Shown one piece after another: positions 8,590-16,908 of a stretch of 36,911 nucleotides of DNA. The stretch lies in assembly GCA_031373225.1 (NCBI GenBank), contig JANMMM010000248.1, forward strand, positions 1 through 36,911, in the 5' to 3' direction. How positions within the stretch are numbered: the first letter of the stretch is position 1; every line of letters begins with the position of its first letter. A program made the position numbers and the translations under genes. The notes under the pieces are model-generated. The model ran no database searches, had not been told where the DNA came from, and worked only from the letters and a program-made list of their open reading frames with translations. The stretch comes from JANOYJ01 sp031373225. GTDB lineage: Bacteria; Pseudomonadota; Alphaproteobacteria; Rhizobiales; Rhizobiaceae.

Positions 8590-9045
8590 TCACTCCAAAA
8601 AACTTGGCCCCAGCCTTGCCACCTTCTCCACCAGCCCATGCAAATCCGCCGCCACCTTCTTATGCAGCGACAGGGCCACATCCGGATACTCGCCCAGCAC
8701 CCGCATGAAGGCGGCGCGGCTGATGCGGATGGCTTCGGATTCAATTGTCGCCGTCGCGTGGCAGGGGCGTCTTCCGGGGGCGATCATGGCGAGTTCGCCG
8801 AGCAGCGCGCCGCGCTGATAGCGGCCATGGGATTTGCGTCCGGACTCAGTGTCGGAATGCAGCTCAATGTCGCCGGAGGCGACGACGAAGCCACAGTCGG
8901 CGACTTGGCTCTCGCGATAGAGATCGCGGCCGGCGCGCAGCGCCAGATGTTCCGAGCCGAACGCCAAAAGCCGCAGATGCTCGGGCGCAAAACCCTGGAA
9001 CAGCGATACTTTTGCAAACAGCTGGATGTCGTCGTCGATTGCCAT
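8590..9045 (-). CDS. Cyclic nucleotide-binding domain protein
   Basis: This is a 151-residue single-domain protein of the CAP_ED/cNMP-binding fold. The sequence shows the beta-roll pattern LFQGFAPEHLRLLAFGSEHLALRAG, then GFVVASGDIELH and the phosphate-binding-cassette-like segment GALLGELAMIAPGRRPCHATA. No C-terminal helix-turn-helix is present, so it is not a Crp/Fnr transcription factor. The C-terminus is a short helix (SLHKKVAADLHGLVEKVARL). It starts 12 nt after the cenR-like gene and is probably cotranscribed with it. A role as ligand-sensing partner in that envelope regulon is inference. Confidence 0.85.
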   Translation of the reverse strand: MAIDDDIQLFAKVSLFQGFAPEHLRLLAFGSEHLALRAGRDLYRESQVADCGFVVASGDIELHSDTESGRKSHGRYQRGALLGELAMIAPGRRPCHATATIESEAIRISRAAFMRVLGEYPDVALSLHKKVAADLHGLVEKVARLGPSFLE

Positions 9046-9057
9046 GATCCCCCGATA

Positions 9058-9741
9058 TCACGGAACGAGTTTGTAGCCTCCGCTTTCTGTCACAAGTATT
9101 TCCGCTTTGGAAGGATCGCGTTCGATCTTCTGCCGCAGGCGGTAGACATGGGTTTCGAGCGTGTGCGTCGTGACGCCGGAATTATAGCCCCAGACCTCCT
9201 CCAGAAGCGTGTCGCGGGAGATCACCTTGTCGCCCGCCCGGTAGAGATATTTGATGATCGAGGCCTCTTTCTCGGTGAGGCGTATCTTGGAATTCTTCTT
9301 GTCGATCAACAGCTTCTGGCTGGGGCGGAACGAATAAGGCCCGACGGTGAAGGTCACATCCTCGGAATTCTCGTGCTGGCGCAGCTGCGCGCGGATGCGG
9401 GCGAGGAGCACGGCGAAGCGGAACGGCTTGGTGACATAATCGTTGGCCCCGGCCTCCAGCCCCAGAATCGTGTCGGAATCGGTGTCATGGCCGGTCAGCA
9501 TGATGATCGGCGATTTGAAACCGCCTTTGCGCAGGATTTTCACCGCCTCGCGCCCGTCCATATCCGGCAGGCCGACATCCATGATCATCAAGTCGATCGT
9601 GCCCGCGCGGGCGGTCTGCACGCCCTTGGTCGCCGTCTCCTCGGCGGTGATGACAAATTCCTCATAGAGCTGCAATTGCTCCACCAGCGTGTTGCGGAGG
9701 TCGGCATCGTCCTCGACGATCAGTATGCTGCGGGCAGCCAT
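9058..9741 (-). CDS. cenR: OmpR-family response regulator, CenR-like
   Basis: This is a two-component transcription factor. The 227-residue protein has a receiver domain with the acidic pair D11/D12, phospho-acceptor D55 (LMIMDVGLPDMDG), T83 (IIMLTGHD) and K105 (YVTKPF). A winged-helix output domain follows (RLTEKEASIIKYLYRAG, then HTLETHVYRLRQKIE). The linker VGPYSFRPSQKLL and the overall pattern match my recollection of CenR, the alphaproteobacterial regulator of cell-envelope genes. No histidine kinase gene is adjacent, which is usual for cenR. AGAGG stands 5 bases before the ATG. It is divergent from an L,D-transpeptidase-like gene, which fits an envelope regulon. Confidence 0.8.
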   Translation of the reverse strand: MAARSILIVEDDADLRNTLVEQLQLYEEFVITAEETATKGVQTARAGTIDLMIMDVGLPDMDGREAVKILRKGGFKSPIIMLTGHDTDSDTILGLEAGANDYVTKPFRFAVLLARIRAQLRQHENSEDVTFTVGPYSFRPSQKLLIDKKNSKIRLTEKEASIIKYLYRAGDKVISRDTLLEEVWGYNSGVTTHTLETHVYRLRQKIERDPSKAEILVTESGGYKLVP

Positions 9742-9860
9742 TTGGGCCTCTTGAATCTATTTCAGGGAAGAAGAATACGCTTGAAACACGGTTGCGGAAA
9801 GGCAAGGCTTTGATTCGTTGTTATCCAAGTGAATCATGGGGTTGGGCGGAAAACAAGGCA

Positions 9861-10397
9861 ATGGGTAAAGACCGGTCTATCCGTAACCTGGTTGTGAGGC
9901 CAAAACCGGGCAATGGGAGCCAGGGCCTGCTGTCCGTCGGCGGGCGTGTTCATGTCTGCGCGCTCGGCAAAGGCGGCATCAGGGCGCTGAAGCGCGAAGG
10001 CGACGGCGGCACGCCGCTGGCGCGGATGCGGCTTCTGTCAGCCTATGTGCGCATGGATCATATCACAGGGCGGGCGAGCCTGCTGCCCATGGCGCGCATC
10101 ACCTCCGCGCTCGGCTGGTGCGAAGTGCCCGGCGACCGCAATTATAACCGCCCTGTGCGCCTGCCCTATGCCGCGGGCCATGAAACGATGCGCCGCGCCG
10201 ACGCGCTGTATGATATCGTCATTGTCATGGATTGGAACATCGTCCCAAGACGGCGCAATTGCGGCAGCGCCATCTTTTTCCATGTCGCCCGTCCCGGCCT
10301 CACGCCAACCGAAGGCTGCGTGGCGCTGCCGGGCGACGTGATGCGCCGGCTTTTGCCAATGCTGTCGACGCGGACGGTGCTGACGGTGCGGCGCTGA
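9861..10397 (+). CDS. L,D-transpeptidase (YkuD) family protein
   Basis: This is a predicted peptidoglycan or envelope cross-linking enzyme with the YkuD catalytic fold. The signature is FFHVARPGLTPTEGCVALP, giving catalytic C153 and H141 in a 178-residue product. Upstream, ARITSALGWCEVPGDRNYNRPV and ADALYDIVIVMDWN are typical of the short alphaproteobacterial members. There is no obvious signal peptide, so export or cellular location is unclear. The ATG at 9861 is chosen because the fold begins at NLVVRPKPG; an in-frame start at 9792 would add an unlike extension. It is transcribed divergently from the cenR-like gene. Confidence 0.82.
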   Translation: MGKDRSIRNLVVRPKPGNGSQGLLSVGGRVHVCALGKGGIRALKREGDGGTPLARMRLLSAYVRMDHITGRASLLPMARITSALGWCEVPGDRNYNRPVRLPYAAGHETMRRADALYDIVIVMDWNIVPRRRNCGSAIFFHVARPGLTPTEGCVALPGDVMRRLLPMLSTRTVLTVRR

Positions 10398-10505
10398 GGG
10401 CCGATCTTCTGCCTCGCCCCGCATTGCCACGCTGACCATGGCCTTGTATTTCGTGAAGAAGATGCAAGGCCTGCGCAATCTGTCCAAACTGTCAATGAGG
10501 TAGAA

Positions 10506-11165
10506 ATGTCAAACAAGTCGATCGGTCTCAGCGATGAACTCTACCGCTACTACGAAACCGTCGCCTACCGCGAACCCGCCATTCTGAAAGAGCTGCGCGC
10601 CGAGACGGAGAGGCTCGGCGGCGTCTTCTCCATGCAGATCGGCCCGGAGCAGGGCGCGTTCATGGCGATGCTGGTGAAGCTGACCAGTCCTAAGCGCATT
10701 TTGGAAATCGGCACATTCACCGGCTATTCCTCCCTAGCCATGGCGCTGGCGGGCGACGCGCGGATCGTCGCCGCCGATATGAGCGAGGAATGGACCAATG
10801 TCGCCCGGCGATATTGGCAGCGGGCTGGCGTTGACGCGCGGATTGAGCTGCGGCTGGGACCGGGGGTTCAAACGATATCGGCGCTGCTGTCGGAAGGCGG
10901 GGCTGAAGGCTTCGACATGATGTTCATCGACGCCGACAAAGCCTCCTATGATACCTATTACGAGGGCGGGTTGAAACTGCTTCGACAGGGCGGACTGATG
11001 CTGATCGACAATGTGCTGTGGGACGGCAAAGTGGCGGACGCCTCGGTCAATGACGCGGACACAGCGGCGCTGCGGGCGCTGAACGCGAAAATCAAGGCCG
11101 ATGAGCGCGTCGATTTCGTCATGACCCCGATCTGCGACGGGCTGACCTTGGCACGGAAGAGATAG
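10506..11165 (+). CDS. Class I SAM-dependent O-methyltransferase (CCoAOMT-like)
   Basis: This enzyme transfers a methyl group from S-adenosylmethionine to a hydroxyl group, probably a catechol-like one, in a metal-dependent way. In the 219-residue protein, SAM motif I is ILEIGTFTGYSSLAMA (65-80). The metal-binding residues expected of the family are D142 in MMFIDADKASY and D168/N169 in LMLIDNVLWDG. The end, FVMTPICDGLTLARKR, also fits. GAGG lies 5 bases before the ATG. Nothing nearby identifies the substrate. The downstream MFS exporter on the same strand could belong to the same transcript. Confidence 0.9.
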   Translation: MSNKSIGLSDELYRYYETVAYREPAILKELRAETERLGGVFSMQIGPEQGAFMAMLVKLTSPKRILEIGTFTGYSSLAMALAGDARIVAADMSEEWTNVARRYWQRAGVDARIELRLGPGVQTISALLSEGGAEGFDMMFIDADKASYDTYYEGGLKLLRQGGLMLIDNVLWDGKVADASVNDADTAALRALNAKIKADERVDFVMTPICDGLTLARKR

Positions 11166-11254
11166 CCGGCGGTCGCAGCGCGGGCGTGACAAGCGCCCCA
11201 TGGGCCGCTACCCTGTCCGCCTTTCCCGAATCCCCTCCCCGCCCCAAGGCCCCC

Positions 11255-12505
11255 ATGTCAGACACAGCCACCCCACCGGCCCAAGCCGACCGCTACGCCG
11301 CGTTCCGCCACTCCGCGTTCACACGCTACTGGATTCAGCGCCTCCTCAACACGCTCGCCGTGCAGATTGTTTCGGTCGCCGTCGGCTGGCAGATTTATGA
11401 TCTGACGCGCGATCCGTTTGACCTTGGCCTGATCGGTCTGACGCAGTTTCTTCCCGCGCTGGCGCTGGTGCTGGTGACCGGCTCTGTCGCCGATATGTTC
11501 GGGCGGCGGATGGTGATGGGCGTGAGCCAGATTATTGAGCTCATCTGCACAATGGCGCTGCTGTTCCTCACCATGCGCGGGCTCAATTCGCCCGCGCCAG
11601 TGTTTGCGCTTCTGGTCGGCCTTGGCGTCGCGCGCGCCTTTGTCGGCCCCGCATCCTCCTCGCTCATCGTCAGTCTGGTGCCGCAGAGGGACTTCGCAAA
11701 CGCCATCTCATGGGCGACAACCTGCTGGCAGATCGGCTCAATCACCGGGCCGGTGCTTGGCGGTCTTCTTTACGGCATTTCGCCGGAGGCGGCCTATGGC
11801 ACGGCGGCGGCGCTGATCACCATAGCCGCCGGCTTCACCTTCGCCATCCCAAAACCCGCCGAACGACCGAAGCTCGGCGGGCACGCGCTCGACGACATAC
11901 TCGGCGGCTTCCGTTATGTCTGGAGCGAAAAGATCGTCTTCGGCGCCATCTCGCTTGACATGTTCGCCGTGCTGCTCGGCGGCGCGGTGGCGCTGCTGCC
12001 AGTGTTCGCCCGCGATATTCTTGAGGTCGGCCCCTGGGGTCTCGGCCTCCTGCGCTCCGCCCCCGGCGTCGGCGCGATCCTTGCCGCCATCTGGCTCTCC
12101 GGCCACCCGATCAAGGACCATGCGGGCATGCTGATGTTTGCTGGTGTGGCGCTGTTCGGCTGTTTCATGATTCTGTTCGGCGTTTCAACCGCAGCCTGGC
12201 TCTCCATTCTGGCGCTGGCGCTGTTCGGCGCGGCAGATATGGTCAGCGTCTATGTGCGCGAAATCCTCATCCAGCTCTGGACGCCCGATGAAGTGCGCGG
12301 CCGGGTCAACGCCGTCAACGGCGTCTTTATCGGCGCGTCGAACGAGCTTGGCGAGTTTCGCGCCGGCATGATGGCCTCGTGGATCGGCCCGGTCGGCGCT
12401 GTGGTTTTCGGCGGCGTCGGCGCGATTGCCGTGGCAGTGATCTGGGCGTGGCAGTTCCCCGCGCTGCGCAAGATGCGCAGCCTCGACAAGGCCGCCGTGC
12501 TTTAA
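11255..12505 (+). CDS. MFS transporter of the EntS/MFS_3 type
   Basis: This is an inner-membrane, proton-driven exporter of the major facilitator superfamily. The 416 residues have about 12 hydrophobic spans. The loop after helix 2 reads GSVADMFGRRMVMG, a form of the MFS A-motif. Mid-protein sequences LVPQRDFANAISWATTCWQIGSITGPVLGG and VWSEKIVFGAISLDMFAVLLGGAVALLPVFA are typical of the EntS/DUF894 group. ATG 11255 is preferred to an upstream GTG at 11186, which would add a proline-rich stretch without family likeness. The substrate is unknown. Its stop codon overlaps that of the convergent terB-like gene by 3 bases. Confidence 0.88.
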   Translation: MSDTATPPAQADRYAAFRHSAFTRYWIQRLLNTLAVQIVSVAVGWQIYDLTRDPFDLGLIGLTQFLPALALVLVTGSVADMFGRRMVMGVSQIIELICTMALLFLTMRGLNSPAPVFALLVGLGVARAFVGPASSSLIVSLVPQRDFANAISWATTCWQIGSITGPVLGGLLYGISPEAAYGTAAALITIAAGFTFAIPKPAERPKLGGHALDDILGGFRYVWSEKIVFGAISLDMFAVLLGGAVALLPVFARDILEVGPWGLGLLRSAPGVGAILAAIWLSGHPIKDHAGMLMFAGVALFGCFMILFGVSTAAWLSILALALFGAADMVSVYVREILIQLWTPDEVRGRVNAVNGVFIGASNELGEFRAGMMASWIGPVGAVVFGGVGAIAVAVIWAWQFPALRKMRSLDKAAVL

Positions 12506-12963
12506 GCCTTCACCCGCGCCGCCACCTTCTTTTTCAGCAGAACCCTGTCGCGGGTTGAAACGCCCAGAAGCTCGCACATGCGCCAGACCATATTGTCTTC
12601 CAGCTCATGCAGCTCATTGTCAGAATAGACCACTTCCCAAACCGCTTCGACAAAGTCGAGACGGCGCGGCTCATCCAGATCACGCAGGAGCACGCTGGTG
12701 AACTGATAAAGGTCAACCGCTCCGCCCTCGGCTTCCTCGCCTGCCGTCAAAACTTCCTGAAGCGCCTGCCCTTCATCGCCAAAGTAATCGGCAAGCTCGC
12801 GGCTGAGCGCTTCTTTTTCAACATCAAGCCGCGTGCCGTCCGCATCCATCACGCAAAACAGCAGCGCCGCAGCGGCAACGCGCGGGTCATTGGAGTCAGG
12901 CGGCGCAGCGCCGCCAGAGCCGCCGCCCATGCCCTCCAAAAAAGCAAGAAACTTCTCAAACAT
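12502..12963 (-). CDS. TerB-family (tellurite resistance-like) protein
   Basis: The 153-residue cytoplasmic protein is all-helical. Acidic motifs LLFCVMDADGTRLDVEKEAL and WEVVYSDNELHELEDNMVWRMCELLGV resemble the metal-binding repeats of the TerB/DjlA-like domain. TerB-domain proteins act in stress and membrane-associated complexes. No other ter genes are nearby, so a role in tellurite resistance is not supported. The ATG lies just 1 base beyond the stop of hemY, so the pair is probably cotranscribed with the haem block. Confidence 0.85.
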   Translation of the reverse strand: MFEKFLAFLEGMGGGSGGAAPPDSNDPRVAAAALLFCVMDADGTRLDVEKEALSRELADYFGDEGQALQEVLTAGEEAEGGAVDLYQFTSVLLRDLDEPRRLDFVEAVWEVVYSDNELHELEDNMVWRMCELLGVSTRDRVLLKKKVAARVKA

Positions 12964-12964
12964 G

Positions 12965-14485
12965 TCAAAACAGCCTGAATTTTGATTTGGGTTTAGCGTT
13001 CACATATTCCGCCTTCACACCCGGATCATCCGGCGGCGATTGCATTCTGTCCGTGGCGGCGGGCAGCGAATGCGTCGCAGTTTCAACAAAAGCGGACTCG
13101 GTCGCGGCGGGAATGGGCGAAGAAGGCGCAGACGATGGCGCGGGAGCTTCATCAATTATTTCCGGTTCAATGATCTCTTGCTCGATCAGGGGCTGCACCC
13201 GCCCCAACGGCGGCTTCCATTCGAATGCGTCGAGCCTGCCGGTGACCGGCGACATCGGCGCCCAAGTGGCGGAAACCATGCCATCGGCCGTCCATGCCGG
13301 GTCGGGCTCGGCGCGCACGGCTTTGGCGAGCCATGACTTAACCTTGCCTTGGCTGCCGCCATCGGCCTGCTCAATATCTGCGATGAGGAGGCAGGTTCCT
13401 TCGTTGGGCCGCAGGGTCAGCGCCGCCTCCGCCTCGCGCCGCGCCTCGGCATATTCTTTGGTGTCGAACAGAGCGCGGGCCAGAGCCAGATGCGCGTCTG
13501 GGTGGATCGCATTGACGCTGGTCAGCTTGCGAACGCGCTTCAACCGGTCCGGCGCCGTGTCGCCGAGACGGGCGCTCGCATAGATTTCCGCCAGTTCCGG
13601 ATGCGGCGCGATCTTCCACGCCGCCTCAATGACACCGGAGCCCTTGCGCAGATCGCCATTCTTGAACAGGCATTTCGCCAGCGTCACGGCTGCGGGAACA
13701 AGATCGGGCGCAAGCCGGTTGGCCTCCATGGACGCGGCCTTTGCAGTGGCGGCGTCACGGTCAAACACCGCCATAGCCTTGCCCGCCAAAAGCACGGCGC
13801 GGCGGCGCTTGTCTATTTCCTTGCCACTTGCGCCGCTGTTCTTTTGACCATCGAGAAGCTTGACCGCCCCGTCGAAATCCGCATTCAAAAGCCGCTCTTC
13901 CATTGCCACGTTCGACGCCCATTGCAGCTGCGGCGCAAGCTCGGCGGCGCGCAGCGCAAATTGGCGCGCCGCCTCGCGCTGACCCGTCCGCTCGGCCTCC
14001 ATATAAAGGCCGCGCAGCCCAAGCAGCCGCGTTTCAGGATCGTTGGACATGTCTTCAAACATGGCCCGCGCATCGTCGTTGCGCCCCTCCAGCACCGCCG
14101 CCTGCGCGTCGAGCAGCTTAATCAGCGGCTCCTGATCGGCGCTCAGAAGCTTTGCCGCCTGCCTTGTCATGCGCCGGGCAAGATCTGCGTCGCCTGCACC
14201 CGCCGCGATCATGCCGGTCGAGATCGACTGATAGGCCCGGTCGCGCTTGCGGGCGCGGAAATGCCGCTGGATGAGAATTGGCGAACGGAAGATGTTTTTT
14301 ACCAGCCACCATGCGAGCATGACCGAAGCAATCAACACCGCCAGCGCCACTGCCCCAGCCAGCAGCGAAACTTCATGGCGCATGCCCTGCCAGGTGACAA
14401 CAAGGTCGCCCGGCCGGTCGGCGAGCCAGGCAAACCCGGCGGCAAGCGCGAAGACCAGAAGCACAAAGCCCAGAATGCGGATCAT
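12965..14485 (-). CDS. hemY: HemY-like TPR membrane protein (haem-biosynthesis associated)
   Basis: The 506-residue protein has two N-terminal membrane helices (about 1-22 and 40-64) with RDRAYQSISTGMIAAGAGD after them, the HemY_N signature. Tetratricopeptide-like repeats follow. It is the proteobacterial HemY of the hemCDXY cluster and not the Bacillus protoporphyrinogen oxidase that shares the name. Its molecular role is undefined. The C-terminus (about 430-500) is Pro/Ala/Glu-rich and low in complexity. The first ATG overlaps the stop of the mitofilin-like gene (ATGA), which indicates coupled translation. Confidence 0.9.
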   Translation of the reverse strand: MIRILGFVLLVFALAAGFAWLADRPGDLVVTWQGMRHEVSLLAGAVALAVLIASVMLAWWLVKNIFRSPILIQRHFRARKRDRAYQSISTGMIAAGAGDADLARRMTRQAAKLLSADQEPLIKLLDAQAAVLEGRNDDARAMFEDMSNDPETRLLGLRGLYMEAERTGQREAARQFALRAAELAPQLQWASNVAMEERLLNADFDGAVKLLDGQKNSGASGKEIDKRRRAVLLAGKAMAVFDRDAATAKAASMEANRLAPDLVPAAVTLAKCLFKNGDLRKGSGVIEAAWKIAPHPELAEIYASARLGDTAPDRLKRVRKLTSVNAIHPDAHLALARALFDTKEYAEARREAEAALTLRPNEGTCLLIADIEQADGGSQGKVKSWLAKAVRAEPDPAWTADGMVSATWAPMSPVTGRLDAFEWKPPLGRVQPLIEQEIIEPEIIDEAPAPSSAPSSPIPAATESAFVETATHSLPAATDRMQSPPDDPGVKAEYVNAKPKSKFRLF

Positions 14486-15690
14486 TTTGCTGCTCCTGCG
14501 GCGCTGAGCGCGGATGTGAGCGCACGCGTCACGAGCGCATCCGTGTCGCGCCGCGCCGTCAGCCGGCCGATATAGTCAATCCCCGCAGCCCGCGCCGAAT
14601 CGGGCAGTTTGGCAGCCTCCGCCAGCGCTGCGTCAAGGTCGCCCTTGCTGACCGCCACCTCCATCCGCGCCACCAGCGCGTCCGGCGAATCGCCCTCTAT
14701 CACGCCGACCGGGCGGCTGCGCACAAGGCTCTTGGCGCTGGCGGTCAGCCGGTCAAAAAGTCCGGCATTGGGGTCAACAACCTGCGTTGCGGCCAGCATC
14801 GCATCGGCAACGCCGCCAAATTGCGCCGACAGGTCCGCTTTGGAGGGAACGCCGGCCGCAGCAAGGTTTTTCAGCTGCTCAAGCTCCGGCGAGGCGGGCG
14901 CGACGGTTGCAAAAGTCTCAAGCTCGCTGGCGAACGAGCCGCCCCGGTCAATCGCCGCCTTCAGTCCGGCGGCGGCGATTGCCTGCGCCACATTCGACGC
15001 GCCGGTGTCATTGCCCGCGCTTTGCTTCAGCGCGGCGATCTGAGCCTGCATGTCGGCAAGCTGCGCGGATGCGTCAGAGCCGCTCAGGGAGGTCAGCCGC
15101 GTTTCGAGCGCCGCAAGCTTTTCAGTCAATGCCGTGGAATCGCCGCCTTGCGCGCCGCCGGATGATTTCAGCGCGGCAACATCGCCGGAAAGCGCTTTCT
15201 GCGCCGCCTTGACGGCGGAAAGATCCGCGCCGAGCGTCTCGACATTTTTCATCACCGCTTCCTGCCCGGACTTCAGCCCGTCAATCACAGCTGAATCAAT
15301 GGCGGGCGCGCCAGATTTTTCCGAAAGGACAGCGATCTCCTGACGCAGCGACGCTATCTCCGCGCCGCTTCCAAATGTTGGAAGAAGGCCGCCCCATTGC
15401 AGCCCCGCCCCGGCGGCAAGCGCCAGCGCCCCGCCAATGAGCCCGCCGGTCAAACTGGAAAGTCCGCGTGCCGGGGCCGTCGGAGCGGCGGGGCCGGGCG
15501 CGGCTTCCCGTGCCGCCTCTTCGGTCTGGGGCGTTTCAATGGCGGAAGACGGCTCAGGTTGAATGTCTTCAGCTTCCAAATCCTTGACATCCAATTCATC
15601 GGAAACCGCCGCCACGTCCGCGCGAGCAAGCTCGATGGTCACGCCAGGGCTGTTCTTTTTTGAATGTCGGGGAGTGCCGGAGCTTGCCAT
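14482..15690 (-). CDS. Mitofilin/HemX-like inner-membrane protein
   Basis: The 402-residue protein has a cytoplasmic Pro/Glu/Ala-rich N-terminus and one membrane helix at about 80-100 (LTGGLIGGALALAAGAGLQWG). A long Ala/Ser/Leu-rich coiled region follows in the periplasm, and then a helical C-terminal domain (AAKSLVRSRPVGVIEGDSPDALVARMEVAVSKGDLDAAL). Alphaproteobacterial members of this group are homologous to mitochondrial Mic60/mitofilin and are regularly encoded between hemD and hemY; some are linked to membrane organisation. The ATG at 15690 has AGAGG 5 bases upstream. An in-frame GTG at 15696 overlaps that ribosome-binding site and was rejected. Confidence 0.86.
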   Translation of the reverse strand: MASSGTPRHSKKNSPGVTIELARADVAAVSDELDVKDLEAEDIQPEPSSAIETPQTEEAAREAAPGPAAPTAPARGLSSLTGGLIGGALALAAGAGLQWGGLLPTFGSGAEIASLRQEIAVLSEKSGAPAIDSAVIDGLKSGQEAVMKNVETLGADLSAVKAAQKALSGDVAALKSSGGAQGGDSTALTEKLAALETRLTSLSGSDASAQLADMQAQIAALKQSAGNDTGASNVAQAIAAAGLKAAIDRGGSFASELETFATVAPASPELEQLKNLAAAGVPSKADLSAQFGGVADAMLAATQVVDPNAGLFDRLTASAKSLVRSRPVGVIEGDSPDALVARMEVAVSKGDLDAALAEAAKLPDSARAAGIDYIGRLTARRDTDALVTRALTSALSAAGAAK

Positions 15691-15696
15691 GACCAC

Positions 15697-15957
15697 CTCT
15701 GCAGGGATTCGGATGCGCGCCTGCGCTTATATGCATAAGTAAGGCATTAACATGCCGAAAGGCGCGACGGCAAAGGCAAGTTTGTTTTGACTTAACAAAT
15801 TGTCGAGGCAGTCTGCCCAGATCGATTGATTAACCAATGCATTCTGCGCATTGCTGCACTGCACAATCCGATCTGGCTAAATCGATTGAATGCGACCATC
15901 TTTGGGTCATCGGTCAGGAAAAGAACTGATTGATGAGTTCTCGAAAGGAGAAACAAA
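15697..15957 (+). promoter_or_regulatory. Regulatory region upstream of DUF1127 with two ATCGATTGA sites
   Basis: This 261-base AT-rich region separates the mitofilin-like gene (minus) from the DUF1127 gene (plus). It contains atcgattgat at 15821-15830 and atcgattgaa at 15881-15890, exactly 60 bases apart. The same 9-base core occurs twice at 31.05-31.1 kb inside stronger palindromes. A TTGACT at 15787-15792 could be a -35 element, but no matching -10 was clear. A dedicated regulator is inferred, not identified. Confidence 0.45.
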
Positions 15958-16101
15958 ATGAACGTAGTAAAGTCGTACAACAACTGGCGCAATTACCGTA
16001 TCGCAGTGGCCGAGCTCTCTGGCCTGTCGAACCGGAACCTCGCCGACCTCGGCATCGCCCGTGCGGACATCCGCGCCGTGGCCCGAAAAGCCGCGCAGTA
16101 A
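15958..16101 (+). CDS. DUF1127 mini-protein
   Basis: This is a 47-residue, Arg-rich protein (MNVVKSYNNWRNYRIAVAEL to start, with SNRNLADLGIARADIR after it). The pattern L(S/D)xRxLxDLGIxRxDI is that of DUF1127/YjiS-like proteins, abundant in alphaproteobacteria. Members studied in Agrobacterium, Brucella and Rhodobacter affect RNA turnover, phosphate or carbon metabolism and stress survival; the role of this one is unknown. AAAGGAG stands 7 bases before the ATG, a near-perfect ribosome-binding site. A strong terminator follows at once. The gene is therefore an independent, probably well-expressed unit, opposite in strand to the haem genes around it. Confidence 0.88.
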   Translation: MNVVKSYNNWRNYRIAVAELSGLSNRNLADLGIARADIRAVARKAAQ

Positions 16102-16133
16102 ATTTAGGCCGCAAGGCAAACACTGAACGAACT

Positions 16134-16165
16134 GCGCCCGCCCATTGGCGGGCGCTTTGTTTTTT
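16134..16165 (+). terminator. Rho-independent terminator of the DUF1127 gene
   Basis: A perfect 9-bp stem, gcgcccgcc (16134-16142) and ggcgggcgc (16147-16155), closes a 4-base loop. TTTGTTTTTT (16156-16165) follows on the plus strand. The U-tract lies only on the plus side, so it ends DUF1127 transcription and not hemD, which converges from the right. Confidence 0.93.
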
Positions 16166-16200
16166 GGGCGTCCTTGACGTTCAGGGCACAGGCCCCCTTC

Positions 16201-16908
16201 TCACAAGAAACGTTGTGATAGGCATTCCATCATTGAGTTTTCGCTGGCTTCATTGGTCACGTAGACTCTCCAATGCATTCGCCCACGCAACGAATCGCTG
16301 ATTCTCGAGGAAAGGCAGATGATCGCGCTTGTATTGATAAGGGGCGCAAACTGCGGTGCGGCTGCAAGGCTTGAGAACAGCACAGCCGCCTGCGCCGACA
16401 TCAGCGTTACGGCGTCAATCGGCGTTTGGCCGAGACGCGCGGCAAGCACTTCTTTTGAATAGGCGACGGGAACGGCGTCGTAAGTCTCGACTGCGTTCAA
16501 ATCAAATCCAGCATCGCCGAGTGCGGCCTCAAGCTCGGGCCGTCGCACTTTGCCGCACGGATAAAGCAGCCGCGCTGCGGGTTTTGCCGATTCCCTCACA
16601 AGCGCGGCGATTAATTCCACACTTCCGCCCGCAGTCAGGACATGTCCAAACCCGGCGGACCTGGCCGTTTCCGCCGTCTTTTCGCCAACGGCAAAAACCG
16701 GGAGGTGAAGGATGCGCTCCAGCTTCACTGCCTTAAGCGCCTGCGCGCTGGTCATGACAACCGCATCAAACGGGCCGTCCGGCAGCGTAAAGTCCAGCGA
16801 GACGATGCGCGTCAGCGGCAGCACGACCGGCTCAAACCCCGCCGCCAGCCGCGCCGCCGTGCGGGACGCGCCGGGCTCCGGCCGTGTGACAAGAATGCGC
16901 GGCCTCAC
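16201..16908 (-). CDS. hemD: Uroporphyrinogen-III synthase
   Basis: The enzyme cyclises hydroxymethylbilane with inversion of ring D to uroporphyrinogen III, the third common step of tetrapyrrole synthesis. The 235-residue protein shows the loose HemD pattern: N-terminal ILVTRPEPGASRTAARL, the hinge strand FDAVVMTSAQALKAV, then VFAVGEKTAETARSAGF and LLYPCGKVRRPELEAAL. Late segments are YDAVPVAYS and DAVTLMSAQAAVLF. HemD is poorly conserved, but position makes the call firm: its ATG overlaps the hemC stop (ATGA). The end converges on the DUF1127 terminator. Confidence 0.9.
   Translation of the reverse strand: MRPRILVTRPEPGASRTAARLAAGFEPVVLPLTRIVSLDFTLPDGPFDAVVMTSAQALKAVKLERILHLPVFAVGEKTAETARSAGFGHVLTAGGSVELIAALVRESAKPAARLLYPCGKVRRPELEAALGDAGFDLNAVETYDAVPVAYSKEVLAARLGQTPIDAVTLMSAQAAVLFSSLAAAPQFAPLINTSAIICLSSRISDSLRGRMHWRVYVTNEASENSMMECLSQRFL

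Noticed and set aside
8638..9813. Long plus-strand open frame of 391 codons across the cNMP-binding and cenR-like genes
   Set aside because: It is antisense to two clearly coding genes, and its sequence is His/Arg/Gly-rich without family likeness, as expected for the shadow of GC-rich coding DNA.
10438..10503. 21-residue open frame just upstream of the O-methyltransferase gene
   Set aside because: It has no ribosome-binding site and ends two bases before the methyltransferase start; short frames of this length are expected by chance.
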